In this document: positions 14,099-26,875 of the stretch, in pieces | How the letters are laid out: the number at the start of each line of letters is the position of its first letter | Numbering within the stretch: the stretch's first letter is position 1 | NCBI GenBank assembly: GCA_003024785.1 | Contig: PUQB01000346.1 | Coordinates: 107,927-171,926 of the forward strand | Direction of reading: 5' to 3' | DNA length: 64,000 bases | From: Selaginella tamariscina | Taxonomy: Eukaryota > Streptophyta > Lycopodiopsida > Selaginellales > Selaginellaceae | Made by a program: the position numbers and the translations under genes | The notes under the pieces: generated by a model | Databases searched by the model: none | What the model saw: only the letters and a program-made list of their open reading frames with translations | Told to the model about the DNA's origin: nothing

Positions 14099-14830
14099 CG
14101 CTCTGTTTAGGGTTCTTTAATACCCTTAAAATTAACCCCAATTCTTGAATATTCGTTTGATTTGAAATTCCCGCCACGTGTCGGAAATGTTCTACATATT
14201 GTGAAACTTCTGCTAGCATAATTCTATATACATATATAAATATGCACGTCTCTGTGTACTATGCACATTCTTATTAATTTGGGCCAATTAATATGAAGAC
14301 CTATGTACTAAATTATAGACGTATACGTAGTACGGATATGCATACATTGGGAGAGAGAGAGCTTTCCACATTATGTCTCCAGGCAAGTAAAAATCATACA
14401 TACATACATACATTCAAGCACATACATACATACATATATGTGCAAACTGAACATAGAAAGGAACATGAATGAGCTCGACATAAGGAACATGTCTTTGTGT
14501 CAGTACATAATCTATGTATGTATGCGTGTGTGTGTTAGATAACTTTAAACGCAATTAATTAATTATGGCAGGAAAGAGACATCGTTATGGTGTGTGTGTG
14601 TGTGAGAGAGAGAGAGAATGTGGTCCAAATATGGTGGATAACACTTAAGGATAAGGTCTCAGAAAACGACATGAGGGAATGGGAGTTGTATTTTCTGCTC
14701 TCACATCAAAATCCATACCACATAAAAAAGACACACTGTACTTTGCCAGCATATTGATCCTTCTCCACTCCGATTGGCCCGATGCAACCAACCACTCACA
14801 TAAAAATACAAGACTTTTCATACTGTACCC

Positions 14831-14861
<31 letters not shown>

Positions 14862-15182
14862 TCTCGATGGTTTGTGTTTTAATGAGTTCAAAAAGCTGTA
14901 ACACAGGGGGTACGTATACGTGTATATTTCGTGTATATACAACACCAGTGTGATTTAAAGCAAAAGCTGGCCAACCGCATCTTTGTGAAAGCAATTCCTC
15001 TTCATAAACACGTGCTATTGCAACAGTAGATCTGATATGCATTCCCCACACGATCTGATTATGTAATAATATTCATATATATATATATATATATATTAAC
15101 GGAGAATATAAAAAATTAAAATGTTACTGAACTTGCATAACATCCATAGTTTCGGTGGAATGCAGGCAGAAGAGATTCACAC
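14099..15182. other. intergenic region upstream of FBL11, downstream of MYB gene
   Basis: AT-rich sequence with TACA/CATA runs (14390-14440), a (TG)n(AG)n compound tract near 14590-14620 and two (AT)n tracts near 14830 and 15075. It should hold the FBL11 promoter on its left and the MYB 3' UTR on its right. No further coding sequence was recognised. Confidence 0.5.
14175..14180 (-). promoter_or_regulatory. G-box upstream of FBL11
   Basis: CACGTG inside GCCACGTGTC lies 77 bases upstream of the FBL11 start codon. It is a canonical plant G-box/ABRE core; its use as a promoter element is inferred from spacing. Confidence 0.35.
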
Positions 15183-16019
15183 TTATACACCCACACTGAT
15201 GGGCTTGTTTGAGGTGCTCCGGAAGCCATGTCTGGGTTGCTCGAGTTTAAGCTCAGAAGCACTTGATGAAGATGTATTAGTGCCCAAGCTGAGCTGGGTG
15301 AGGTCCGATCCCGGCTCCTCTGACCTAATCCCAACCACTGGGGTGACTGTAGACTGCGGGTGGGGGTGTACAGTAAATGGCTTGAATCCTAGTGTCAGAT
15401 CGTTCTCGTTCAGTTCCATTCGCTGAGTATTATGTACCTGCACATCACATATATAATATATATAACAGAAACATATAGATACATACCTGTGGAGGAATAT
15501 CAAACAGACTAGAACGTCTCTTGCGCTTGCTGTTGTTGCTCTGACGAATGAAGTACTTCTGAGCGTGACTGGCGACCTGTGTGGGAGTGCGACTGGTGAC
15601 ATAGTTCCTTGCTATACCTCTCCAGTCTCCTTTGCCGAGCTTCTGTAGCCCAGCCAGGAACATCCTGTGTTCCTCTTCGGTCCAGGGAACACCTGTATCT
15701 GGGATTATAACAAATTCTGAGCTATTTTATTTTTATATATATATACCTTTCTTCCGGTGTCGTGCATTGTTCGAAGTTTGAACGAGGCCGTCCGATACGT
15801 AGCCGTCGCCTGACTCGGATTGTTCCGGGGTGGAGCTCTCTCGTGGTGGTGGTGGTGTTGGGGATGGGAATTGTTGTAATGTATGAGATTTCCCATACTG
15901 AGGCTCTTACGGAATGGTGGATTTTCTGTGAGGCGTACACCGAATAGAAGAACGCCCCGGTCCGGGCACGTTCTTGAATTGTGCCCATTGTATCCGCAAT
16001 GGGAGCACTTCCTCGCCAT
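15183..16019 (-). CDS. single-repeat MYB transcription factor with zinc knuckle (MYBS3/KUA1/MYBH type)
   Basis: Three exons: 16019-15747, 15692-15487 and 15437-15183. The start gives [19 protein letters not shown], the N-terminal CCHC-like knuckle of this family, then LFGVRLTE and the SMGNLIHY motif. Exon 2 holds the MYB repeat ([22 protein letters not shown]) and the diagnostic SHAQKYF helix followed by RRSSLFD. Exon 3 has LTLGF and a conserved-looking end, NKPISVGV. The family represses transcription through the TATCCA element and acts in sugar, light and growth responses. The frame changes inside exon 1 between SMGNLIHY (about 15875) and [10 protein letters not shown] (about 15800), so as written the ATG frame does not reach the MYB domain. 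The product, about 240 residues, is short for the family. Confidence 0.8.
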
Positions 16020-18740
16020 CCTGCCGAGTGTCCGCCAGTTCTGAACGGGATTCTTGGGGGATTTGGAGAGAATGGAGGGATTGCGTGAAATGTGAGTTGC
16101 AGCAAAACAGAACAAAAGACACAAGAATGATGGTTGATGTGGTGGAGATGTTCATCATGAGCTGGACATCCCATGGCCATGCACGACGCGGTAGATCTGG
16201 GCCCGGTAGCTACGAATATTACTAGTATATTCACACCTGTGACGTGTCACCGACCACGATCCAACGGTGGATTTATCCATGCATGGCTTATGGTTAGCAG
16301 TTATCTTTACCGGCTCAACCGGTTCTTCCTGGCTGGTCTTGCTAGCCGCCGGTTTCCTTTATACCCATGAGATTTGAACACAGGCACACTCGATTCAAAA
16401 TTCACACACACACGTGTTGAAAATGTGCACGCTTTAAGTACTTCAAGTTGACAAGTAGAAGAACTGTTCAAAAGATGGCTCGAGTGATTAAGTACCAGGA
16501 AAGTACTAATCTATGTTAATCTATTGTTATAATTATTGACTTTTGATTCAAAGTATTGAATTTGTCTTTGTCTTAGTGGGAGTATCTGTGTATGAGTGTT
16601 GATACCTTGAATATTCTTAAAAAATACTTTAATATTCAAGCTCATGATTGCTCACATTAACTGAGCTGTCTAGATTAACACATACACACACACACACACA
16701 CACTTCTTTCCATTTATTATTTATTGAATACTAATGCATTTTATTAAAGAGGTATCATAACTTGAAACATTCTTTCATACATATACTACACAGGAAACCT
16801 AAAAGTTAAATAGAACTGAGAAGCTCTGCCACTGGACTTGTCATAATATATGATCATATAAAAGTAATTAAATATTAAAATACAAAATAATCTCTTATTA
16901 TTTAAAACTGAATGAAAATTCTAAATTAATTAAAATATAAATATTTACCTATGGACGTACATATTTAACAATATGTATTAAAAAATGATATGCATATATG
17001 ATATTACATGTTGAAAATGCATATTTCTAATTTTTTCTTTAAACAAATTTGTGCCTACATGGCATATATAATTAATACATATTTAAATTATTAGTATTTA
17101 TTGCTTTGAGATTAGGACGTGAAATAAGTTATTCTCAATAAGCTAATTATTAAATTTTTCTTATTTACAAACAAATTGTAGAAGATTAATTATTTAATTG
17201 TTTAATACTTTAACTTTGTATAGAGTTCATGCATATAATATTTTAATAAATATGATTAAATTATGTATGTCTATAGGTATATCTTTATATTTTAATTAAA
17301 TGCATATTAAAAAACCTGTCCGGTGATATGCTTTGAATTTGACCATGTGGGTACCTCTTCAAAGATTTAATATTGATTACACAAGGTGTAGATGTACATG
17401 CGATTCAAATCATGGTTATAAATATGAACTATATTATCAAGGTAAGAAAACATGATTCACAAAATGTGTGTTTGTATACCCACGTTTGAAGTAATACACA
17501 CGAGACATAAACTTTATAAATTAAATTTTCTATATTACAAAGGATAGATTATGTGGGCGGAATCCATTAGCAAAACACTCGTTAACGTCCTAAAAAGGTA
17601 CTTTGTGAGGAACTAGAGATAATTTTTTATATATTTTAAAAAAAAAAAACCATTATTTTTTCAAGGCATACCTAGATTTATAAGTGATATATGACTTCAA
17701 AATACATTGTATATTAAGTTTAATTTTTGTTTAAGTTAAAGTAGAGATTCAATATCGATAATAGTGTTCAAATATAGAATGCAAACGTATAAAGTAAAAT
17801 AAAACGCAATTTTTGTCAAAAGAGTGAGGATTATGTGTCTCACAAAATTAATGAATCATAAAATTTAAATCACACTTAAAAGACAACATTAAATGTACCA
17901 TGATACATAACATAATCGTCACACGACAGGTGTCCCTACCGTTAAATTAAATAGTTAACAAAATATTTAAAGGTTTTATTTTCCATTATATGTGGTTTAT
18001 GAAGTGAGACATATTATTAACAAAGTGCATCATATGTGAATCAGACAATGTCTATTTAAATGTTTTTATTTCCTGTAACTTGATAAGTTTTCTTAATTTT
18101 AATTTTTTTTGAAAAAACTTTTAAATATATGAGTTTACTTAGTGAACTCTCATTATCACAAAATCAGATTATACTGTTATGGATACATCTAAGATGTTCA
18201 CCTTTTCATTTTCATATCTTTATTAAAAAAAATTATGAGTTTGATATGTCTTTACAAGTCCAACCTAGAGTAAATTAGATATTATTTAATGCATCAAAAA
18301 ACCTTAATTGTTGGATTTAAATGATAGAATAATCCAAAATTTATTGAGTAAAACTGTTTAACAGTCATTAGATTTAACTAGTTTGTAAATTGTTAGATTC
18401 AAAGTTCACTTTGTGAATGCATCACTTCTTTAGAATAATTAAATATATGCAAACACATTTACTTTAAAATTGAATAAATTTTCAATAGATTTTGAAAATT
18501 TATTAAAAGATTTTGTAACAGTTCATATAGTGAACATTTATGTTATTATATGAGTTAAAATTATCTCAAGCATCATTTGCTTTACGTTGTGACCCATTAT
18601 GGCATTTAATGTTAATATAAAAAACCTTATTTTTAATTTCATTTGAAAGAGGTTTACATTACTAAATATGAAAAGACAATTTCATATACATTCATTTACA
18701 ACCATTGGATTAAATAAATTAATAATTATTATTTATACAA
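16020..18740. other. AT-rich gene-poor region
   Basis: The first few hundred bases should carry the MYB promoter (a TGACGTGTCA word lies at about 16240). Beyond 16400 the sequence is low-complexity AT with scattered poly-A/T runs and a CA tract near 16685. No gene, RNA or intact transposon was recognised. Confidence 0.5.
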
Positions 18741-18744
18741 AGTG

Positions 18745-19235
18745 AAACTCGAGCCTCAGAAAGTGAAACTCCAACATTATGAAACTCCAAGTCCATGAAA
18801 TGAGAGTCATGCTTCACAAAGTGAAATTCAAGTTCTGTTTAAGCTTTATGAAATAAGAGTCAAACCTTATAAAATGAACTCTTATAATACAAAATGAAAC
18901 TCAAATCTCAAAAGTGAGACTCTTTACATATAAAGTGAGAGTCAAGCCCATTTAAGCATCATAATGTGAGACTATTACCTCACAAAGTGAGATTTAAGCC
19001 ACATGAAGTGAAACTCAAGCCCCACTCATGCCTCACAAAGTAAGAGTCAGGCATTATAAAATGAGACTTTTACCTTACGAAATGAAAGTCATGCCTCACA
19101 AATTGAGATTTTTTGTAATATAAAGTGAGATTCATGCCTTACAAAAGTGAGACTCTTTCTTTAGAAGTGCCTCATGAAGTGAACATAAAGTGTGATTTTA
19201 AGTATTACAAAGTGTCTTTACAAACATAAAGTGAG
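18745..19235. repeat. degenerate minisatellite with TCACAAAGTGA palindromes
   Basis: About 500 bases contain some twenty imperfect copies of a 20-30 base unit around CACAAAGTGAGACTC and AAGCC. The core TCACAAAGTGA is itself an inverted repeat (TCAC-AAA-GTGA). Spacing and sequence drift between copies, so it is an old array. No reading frame persists through it. Confidence 0.6.
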
Positions 19236-20229
19236 ATTCTTATTCAGAGTTAGTTACCATTTCACTTATGCCAATAGTGTTAGTTACTATGTAAATTTTG
19301 ATGTTTACCAATTTATGATTCAAGAGTAAAAGCTGGTTTTCAACACATACATGGCTTTGGTTTTTAAATAGCTTAAATGATAGTATATAGTGTAGTCTAT
19401 GTAGACAATATTCTTTTTTTGTTTAGTAATTATTTTTGTAAGAAGCAACAGAAACTTGAAGACTTTATTACTTTTAAAAATATGTTTATACAAGGATCAA
19501 CTAAACAAATGTGTTGAAAAATTCAAGCATTCCTAGCATTATATGAGTGAGATGAAGGACATTGACTCCATTTTTTAGTTACACACAATTCCTCATACAA
19601 AAACTTTGTATAATATGTAGTCTTGGACTATCTCGCAACTAATCAAAGCAGATGATTATTGTGTGTGTATATGGAATTAATAACATTTATGTGATATATT
19701 AAAAATAATGTAATATATTAAATTGAACATATAAAATATAAATATAACCTGGATATATCGATACCATTCTCGTTTGAGTTAAACACACAATATCTTTGCA
19801 TTTCTTGAACTTGTTTTAAGCTTTCTTGCAAATCATAATCAAACTAATAGGTTTATATTTGATTACTTTTAACAACACACATGCACACATGCAACTTACA
19901 AGTTTAGCACCCTTGGTAGCGAGGTTTGCATCCATATTCACAAATAAGTTCAACCATTTATAATTTTCATCGTTGTGTAGCATGTATGTCGATCCTAGAG
20001 GTCCTTTCTATTTTTCCAAATTACCCCAAATTAACATCCTACAAGTTTCTTTTGTTCCATTTCAAGGCTACACAACGAATACACTATGTTTATACATACA
20101 AATGCATATAAACATATAAATGTGTGTGCATGTGCGAGTGCATGTGTGTGTGTGAGAGAGTGTGTGTGTGTGTGTGTATGTGTGTGTATGTTGCCAACCT
20201 TTCAAGTCATGGCTAAAAAGATATGCAAC

Positions 20230-21805
20230 TGTCAAAGTTTTAACTTGAAGGGCTAACACGTGGCTATCAAGTGGCCATCTGACGTTAACATCTTGTGAGA
20301 GCATACTAAGTCTTCCAAAACAACCCTAAAAGTTTGATTTAGATTTCCAAATATGCATAAGAGTTAAGGTTCTACCCTACCCAGAGGATAACTTGAGTAG
20401 ACCTTAGGATCCTACCCCAAGAGGCCTAAACATGCTCATGCTTTAACCCCACCAAGGAAATGTGTTCACACATTCCCTATGACAAAGCTAAGGTATTGTT
20501 GCTTATCTCTTAAGGAATCACTTTCGTCCGAGAGTACAAACTCTTTAGGGCGTCAAGGGGTACCTTGAACCACGATTAACCCCTAAGGATTTGAGTGGTC
20601 AAGTCATATCCTAGACTTAAGACTAGTACTTAATGAAAACATAAATGTGCACTGTAGGCGAACACAACTGTTTTGCTAAGTAAACTCCCTAAGGGTAGGT
20701 TTGGACGATCCTAAGTGCACAACCTCGTGAGTGCTTCATAAAAGGGCTTTGCTAATGAGCTCAGGTTGTTCAACCTTTAGATCCTAAGGAGAACACCTCC
20801 TAGCCAAGTGTGTCATTAGCACACTCAATTACAAGACCTAACCTTCCTTAAGCCGATTCTCAAGACTTAACACCCTAAGCATGCCTACTTGTTAGAGTAT
20901 TCAACCCCTTGGTATTGAGCCCATGAAATAACCCTAAAAGGCATGTCTTGGGTGTTGTAACCATGTGCTATTTAGCCTAATGTCACATAGAGATGTGACA
21001 TTGTTTCCCAAGATGTGGGTTATCATGCCATAACCCTTAGATTCAAGAGTTACTCTAAGTGCCACGAATGTGGCTATCAAATGCCAACTCTAAAACCCCT
21101 ATGTGAACCCTTAGGAATTTGGTAAATAAAACAGGTAAGCCAAAATTCCACACTCACTGTTGGACAAAGACATGGATGTGTCTTGCTTAGCTATGAGTGC
21201 TATTCCTAGTTTGACGTGAAGGAGAAAGCTAGAAATATGCCTTAACCTCTGACCCTTGGAACGTGTAGTTCAATAAGACCTCTCATGTATGAATTTGCTA
21301 ATGTTAAGGGTAGACTACCCTGAAGGTGGGACATACCCCTATTATTTAAAAGTTGAGGCAGCACAATAGACGATTGTTCCTTAATAACACAAAAGCTAGA
21401 TCTTGCATCGTTTTCTTATTTTGTAAAGTGGGCTAGCACATAATCTGGGAAATATACTTGTCTGTTTTAACTTAAGGACCTACCCTAACCTAAGGGGTTT
21501 AGGTGTGGGGTTAGGTCAACCTTAAGGGTGTTTTTTATCCATATCCAACATGCCGAACTCGCCAGAACCAATTAGAAACCTAACCGGGACATAAAAATAA
21601 GGTAAGATTTTTCTAAAAGGTAAGTTTTAGCTTCACCTAAAGTTTTTACAAATACCTAATGACACCCAACTAGATCATTACTAAATACCTAAGTGCACTA
21701 AGCGAGCATGTTTCTTATTACATTTAGATCTTGTTAACATAGTTCGATAAGTAACAATATTAACGTCCAAAGTAAAGAAGAATCATAGTAAAAACTATGA
21801 TTATC
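20230..21805 (+). mobile_element. LTR-like dispersed repeat, copy A
   Basis: This segment matches 48795-50476 along almost its whole length, for example the words AACACGTGGCTATCAAGTGG and TAGGCGAACAC and the 3' end CATAGTAAAAACTATGA. It starts TGTCAAAG and ends near TTATCA. The TG...CA borders and the lack of a sustained reading frame suggest a solo LTR of a long-LTR retroelement, but no primer-binding site was found next to it and no clear target duplication (GCAAC on the left has no partner). Confidence 0.55.
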
Positions 21806-23850
21806 AGGATCCATATAAGCTTTCATCTACCCTACACTTGGTGAGTTCACCTGTCTGTGGTTGGCAAAGTTTCACCTTCACCTGGCAAAATCCATGACTA
21901 TAACCACCCATTTTTACATGGGATTCACAACCACACAACTAGTTGCATGCTTTCATGGGCTTGAGTATAAAGCCTGAGCTCTGAGGACAAAACCCTCAGA
22001 GTGATCAACACAGTTTTCTCCACCATTGTATCATTTTTATTTTTTTTTTCCAATTCACTTCAATCTCAGTTCTTGTCATAGCTATTATCACTGAAGACAC
22101 AATCTATTCTGTCTGCAGGCAGACAAAGTATTCCGTTTGCTGGCAGACAAAATATTCATGTTCGAATTCCAGTTCTTGACAATTTGATCGCTCTCATCTA
22201 CTCCATGGCGTTAGTTCAAGAGTTATGGGACGCTTTGGAGGCCCTTCAGGCCAGCCTACAACATGTGGATGTGGAACAAGTTCAACTTGCTGAGGAGCTC
22301 GTTGCCACAAGATCCAAGGTGCATGTGAAGCTGAACATGCAATCTTCCTCTTTTTGGGTTGATCTTTCCGACTTGAAAGTTGCTATTCCATGAGGTGAAC
22401 CCAAGTTGAGTCTACAAGATAAATGCACATTGTAAAATATTTTAAAATATTATATTATTCTTCAGTGTAAAAATATTTTACAATAATTAAAAAATATTAT
22501 AGACATAATTGAATATAATTACAAATGAAATCATTTCCCTATCAACTATCAATTTATTTGTAATAGAGGAATCTTCCTCATTTATCTAAATCATCACCTT
22601 CTATATTAATAAAATCATTTTGGTCAATATGTTTATGTTGTTGCCACCATTTAACACTTTTATGAATGTAATTAGGAGTTGCCATCCTTGTTAATATGTA
22701 ATATGATAAGACTAAGAGTGCATAGAGGCTTATCTAAAAAATTAAAGTTCTTTTATAATAACATTGTAAAGCACATGATTGCTCTCCTTTAATTTATAAA
22801 ATTCAAAATCAAGAGAAAGAAAAGCGCTAGGGTATGCTTTATATAATGGATATTTGCAAAAGTTTTAAAGATTCTTCTTTCTGAGGCACATGTCCAAATA
22901 GTTCATTAGCTCATTCATGGTATTAATATAAAATATGGATAAAAATGATTGGATGATATAACAATATTTTGGTTAAGCATAGCCTTTTAAGGAGTGTAAT
23001 CTATCATTAAAATATGTGTTTTTCATTATTTAACTAATTAATCTCCAATAAAGCCCAATTATTTTTCATTCTTGAGAAATATGGCTTGCTTTTCTTTCTC
23101 ACATCGTACTATTCAAGAGGTTTATAACAAAATTATTGGTCAAAAATCCAATCTTTACTGCAACATTATAGTGCTTATTAAACAAATTAGCAGCATGTTA
23201 GGTTGTGACACTACATGCATGACCAAATCCCCTTAAGCACTCATCTCCTTGAGCTTTTGAAAAAGACGTCCAACCCTGGATTAAAAAATAATATTATGTC
23301 AAAATTTACATGACAATAAATGAAAATTCCCTGTTTGATTTCTCTTTCTTTGTGTCGATGAAGTAGAACACCATTGACATCTACAACACAATATGGCCAT
23401 GGGTAACAAGGGGCAATTGCCTCTTAAATGGAATGTCAGTGTTTGGTTCCTTTCACATTCATCTTTTAACACTATATTATTATCGATCTCTTTATCATTT
23501 ACTTGTACATCATCCTTACAAAATTTAATATTGAAGGCACTGGAGAAAGTGATTTAAGAATTAAAGGCGAAAATGGTGATGTAGAAACTAAAGGAGCTAA
23601 AAATGGTGGTTCAAAAAAACTCCTTATGCAACTTGCCAAACAAGTGGTCCCCATAGTAATGATGTTTTAAGTTGCATTGTTGTACATTTCCTGCATAAAC
23701 TCCATCATTTTGACATGTGGCACAAGTAATTTTCGTACCCCTCTTTACCTCATGCCACTATTGAAAATCCTTGTTTTTAGACTTTTATTACATTTATAAA
23801 ATGATTGTTAGTTGGTCTTATAATTACCAAGGTATATTATTTACTTTGTT
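21806..23850. other. unassigned region with short coiled-coil-like frame
   Basis: Directly after copy A come a CTCTGAGG...CCTCAGAG stem (about 21979-22000) and a frame at 22184-22393 that would encode MALVQELWDALEALQASLQ and further acidic heptad-like residues. A TATA-like GAGTATAAAG lies at 21963. This arrangement could be the leader and gag start of the element that owns copy A, or an unrelated remnant. The rest is AT-rich without recognised features. Confidence 0.3.
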
Positions 23851-24171
23851 AATGTGTGTCCCATGTTTGAACTAAAAGCTTCTTTAGTTCTTGGGAATTT
23901 ATTTTTTGTACAAATATACACGAAATATATAAAAATGTCTTATGTTACACTCATTGTCACTTTAACAATTCATCTTCACTGTTACCTTCTGAACGAGGCG
24001 AAGAAGGTTTTAACTATTTGGGAAATCGTTTGGCATCTTTAGTTTCTTCTGATTAGGATCATCCTCAAACTTCGACATTAAACTAGTTGTTGCATTTCCG
24101 GGAGGAACTTTTCCAAATACTCATGTATGGGTTTGTTAGGGTAGTCAATTGAGACCTCTCTATCTACTTAT

Positions 24172-25903
24172 TCAATCCTTGACTATGATCTTATCCTTTT
24201 CAACAGCAAATACACATGTATCTCGAAGGTAACACTCCTTCAAGACAAAACCCTTAGTGTAGTAGTCAAAAACCCATGCGTCAATGGGAGGACCCTTAAT
24301 TAAGTTAAGGATGTTACATGCAGATTGGCTTATAATGTTTGGATAATATACATTTTCAAATACATCCCTCTCAGCTATCAGTGTATCGAATGGGTTGGAG
24401 CGAAGGTAGATGCCTAGCCAGTTGTTGAAATTGTTTGGCACATTCTTGACAACTAATTGAATAACCGTATCAATGAATATGGGATCAGCATCATTCATGT
24501 AAAATCCAGTCTAGTGATGTTTGTTCTTCTTGACAAGATGAAGGCGAAGGTATCGATGACATGAACAAAAATCAAGAAATAAATACTTGAAGACGTAGGT
24601 ATCAGGTAAGTGTGTTAAACTTAAATAATAAATACCTTCTTTGTACATGCTTGCATGGCTAAGCTTCTCCACCAAATCTTCTAGTGCTTTATTTGAAGAT
24701 GGATTTTTTGATACTTGCCAATTCATTATAACATTTGAAAAGATTTCCTGCAGGTAGTGATGTTACCCATAAAGTCTCCAACTCCAACAACAAACATTTA
24801 TGGGGCTTGTCATAATTCATAGTGTCATTCTTTATTAAGTTCAACTTAGTTCTCTACTGCTAAAGGACTACCATAAGAGAAGGCATCATCGCAATGTTCT
24901 CATTTTTGACGTTGGCATGCAATAAATTCTTGTTCAAATCTCCTAATTGGTTTACCCATTGGACAAGCATATCATCCTTTATCACCTACAAATATTTGTT
25001 AACCTTCTCGTATGCTAGAGTTGAGGTCCAACCCAATTTATGGTAGTATATTCCCAACCATTTTCTGAAGTGTTTGATCATCTTCAGTTCCATTGCCTTG
25101 AGATGAAAAGGAGAGGTGGGATTGTTGTTGTTAATTTGTAGTTTGCCATCATCTACTAAATCAGCTAACACATCCATCTTCTCCACTGTTGTTCCGTTCA
25201 AAAGCTTTAACCATGTGAGATTTGAAGTCATTGTTCACATTCTTCGTAGGTTGGACAGACTTAAGAAGAAGTAGACGAGTGAAGGGGAGCCCTGGAGAAG
25301 TCTACGAAGAAACCCAATAAGACACTAAAGGTTAAGTTTTCCTTTTGCAAATGATTCTATGATCCCACCCATTTGTTGAAGACCTTGTCCTCATGACAAG
25401 AAATTAGCATCATCAAGAATAATGTTTTCCTTCCCGTCCACCTAGGCAAAATCAACTGTCGTAATTTCTTTGACTCTCTGCAGATGGAATAATTAAAAAA
25501 ATTAAAATATGGGCTAGATAAATCCGGCCAAGAATTTTTCTTACCTAGTAATCCACTCTTTGTTCCCTCCATGTAATAACTCTTTGTGGCCGCCCAAGAC
25601 TTACTCACATATATCGCATGTGTTTGAACTTCTCCCATATTTTGCTATTATAGTGGTGGTGTTAACAGCATTCCACTCCACAGATAACTTATGGTACTGC
25701 TTGGTTATGAGATTCGGCTAGCTAAAAACGCCAATAGAACCACCCGAGATTTGAGTCGCCTCTTCCGGATTAAAGAAAGTTACATTGAATAGAACAAGAC
25801 ATATATTTCGAGCATCGTCCAATCTCGATTTGCAGCTTGCCCTCGGGTGTTTGACTATTAAATCTACTTTCCATTGTTTTTTCTTGTTCACATGATGTGA
25901 CAA
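24172..25903 (-). pseudogene. decayed coding-like stretch, unrecognised
   Basis: On the minus strand a chain of short frames (25903-25718, 25638-25357, 25231-24986, 24726-24511, 24498-24172) has protein-like composition but is broken by stops and frame changes. A motif FRKWLGIYYHKLG and a second NNWLGIYLRSNPF recur about 700 bases apart, hinting at a repeat within one protein. The first frame contains KSRLDDARNICLVL, which faintly resembles the last acidic motif of ERI1-class DEDDh exonucleases; I do not consider that established. It may be a gene fragment carried by a transposon or a dead host gene. Confidence 0.3.
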
Positions 25904-26299
25904 AAATTAATTTAACAACAACCATGATTGATCTAATGTGTTTCCCACTTATTTTGAAATATGACTAAGTTGATTCTAGAGTCCCCATGTCCATCTCATC
26001 TTCTCCTCTTGTCTTTAATGTTACATCAATGTCACATCTGAATACAAAACTTATAAGTTTTTCAAGCACATGTTCAAGTATAAACATATTTTGTTTTAAT
26101 TCTTATCCATAATCTGAAGAAGACTCCATACTAATGGCTAAATCACTTTGTTTAATCAAGTCACCTTTCTACACAATATTACATTATGAATACAATTTTA
26201 TAAAAACGCATATACACTTATACAAACCCAAATATACAAATACACAATTAAAACTTTACAGGGTCTATAAATATTTTCTCTAAAGTGCATAAACTAATT

Positions 26300-26480
26300 A
26301 GTTAGTGGGATTAATCCCGCCAGATCCAAGGTGGGGAGGAATTGTCTCAGCAGGATTAATCCTACCAGCCCCAAGGAGGGCATGAAGTGTATTCATGGGG
26401 ATTAATTTTGCCGAAAACGAATGCCTGAGGAGGGGAGCGGCAAGATTAATCTCGGTGGCTTAAGAGCAAGAGACAGATAA
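26300..26480. repeat. GGATTAATCC palindrome cluster (left block)
   Basis: Four diverged copies of a ~45-base unit centred on the palindrome GGATTAATCC, followed by CGCCAG/CACCAG and purine-rich AAGGAGGGG words. A further copy is at 26861-26875 and two more lie at 28155-28215, on the other side of the LTR-like copy B. Confidence 0.55.
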
Positions 26481-26489
26481 ATAATTATT

Positions 26490-26548
26490 ATTATATAGAT
26501 ACACACATAAATATACATATGGGTGTGTGTGATATATATATTATATAT

Positions 26549-26600
<52 letters not shown>

Positions 26601-26830
26601 ATATATTATAATATATAGATACACACATACATATAAATACATGTGTGTGTGTTTGAGAGAGAGAGAGACAAAGAAATTAGAAAATACAAATACATGCATA
26701 CATATACATACAGGTGTGGGTGTGTGACAGAGAGAGATAAAGAACTTATATATATATATATACAAATGCACAGGTACGTATACATATAGGTGTCTGTGTG
26801 TGAGAGAGAGAAAGAGAGATAAATATTTTC
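26490..26830. repeat. microsatellite-derived array, left part
   Basis: Alternating TG, AG, TAGA and ATAC tracts, including about 17 GATA units (26550-26600), repeat in the order (TG)n(AG)n-ATAAA-(TA)n-CATACATA. The same composite unit forms the array at 28240-28830. Confidence 0.6.
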
Positions 26831-26875
26831 TCTGAAATGCATGAACTAATTAATTGGCGGGATTAATCCCACCAG

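Noticed and set aside
18745..19235. CRISPR array
   Set aside because: Repeats are degenerate, spacers are not unique and regular, no cas genes are present and the genome is a plant's.
24172..25231. CCR4-NOT scaffold (NOT1) fragment, suggested by the WLG motif
   Set aside because: Only three residues agree with the NOT1 context; the surrounding sequence does not follow it.
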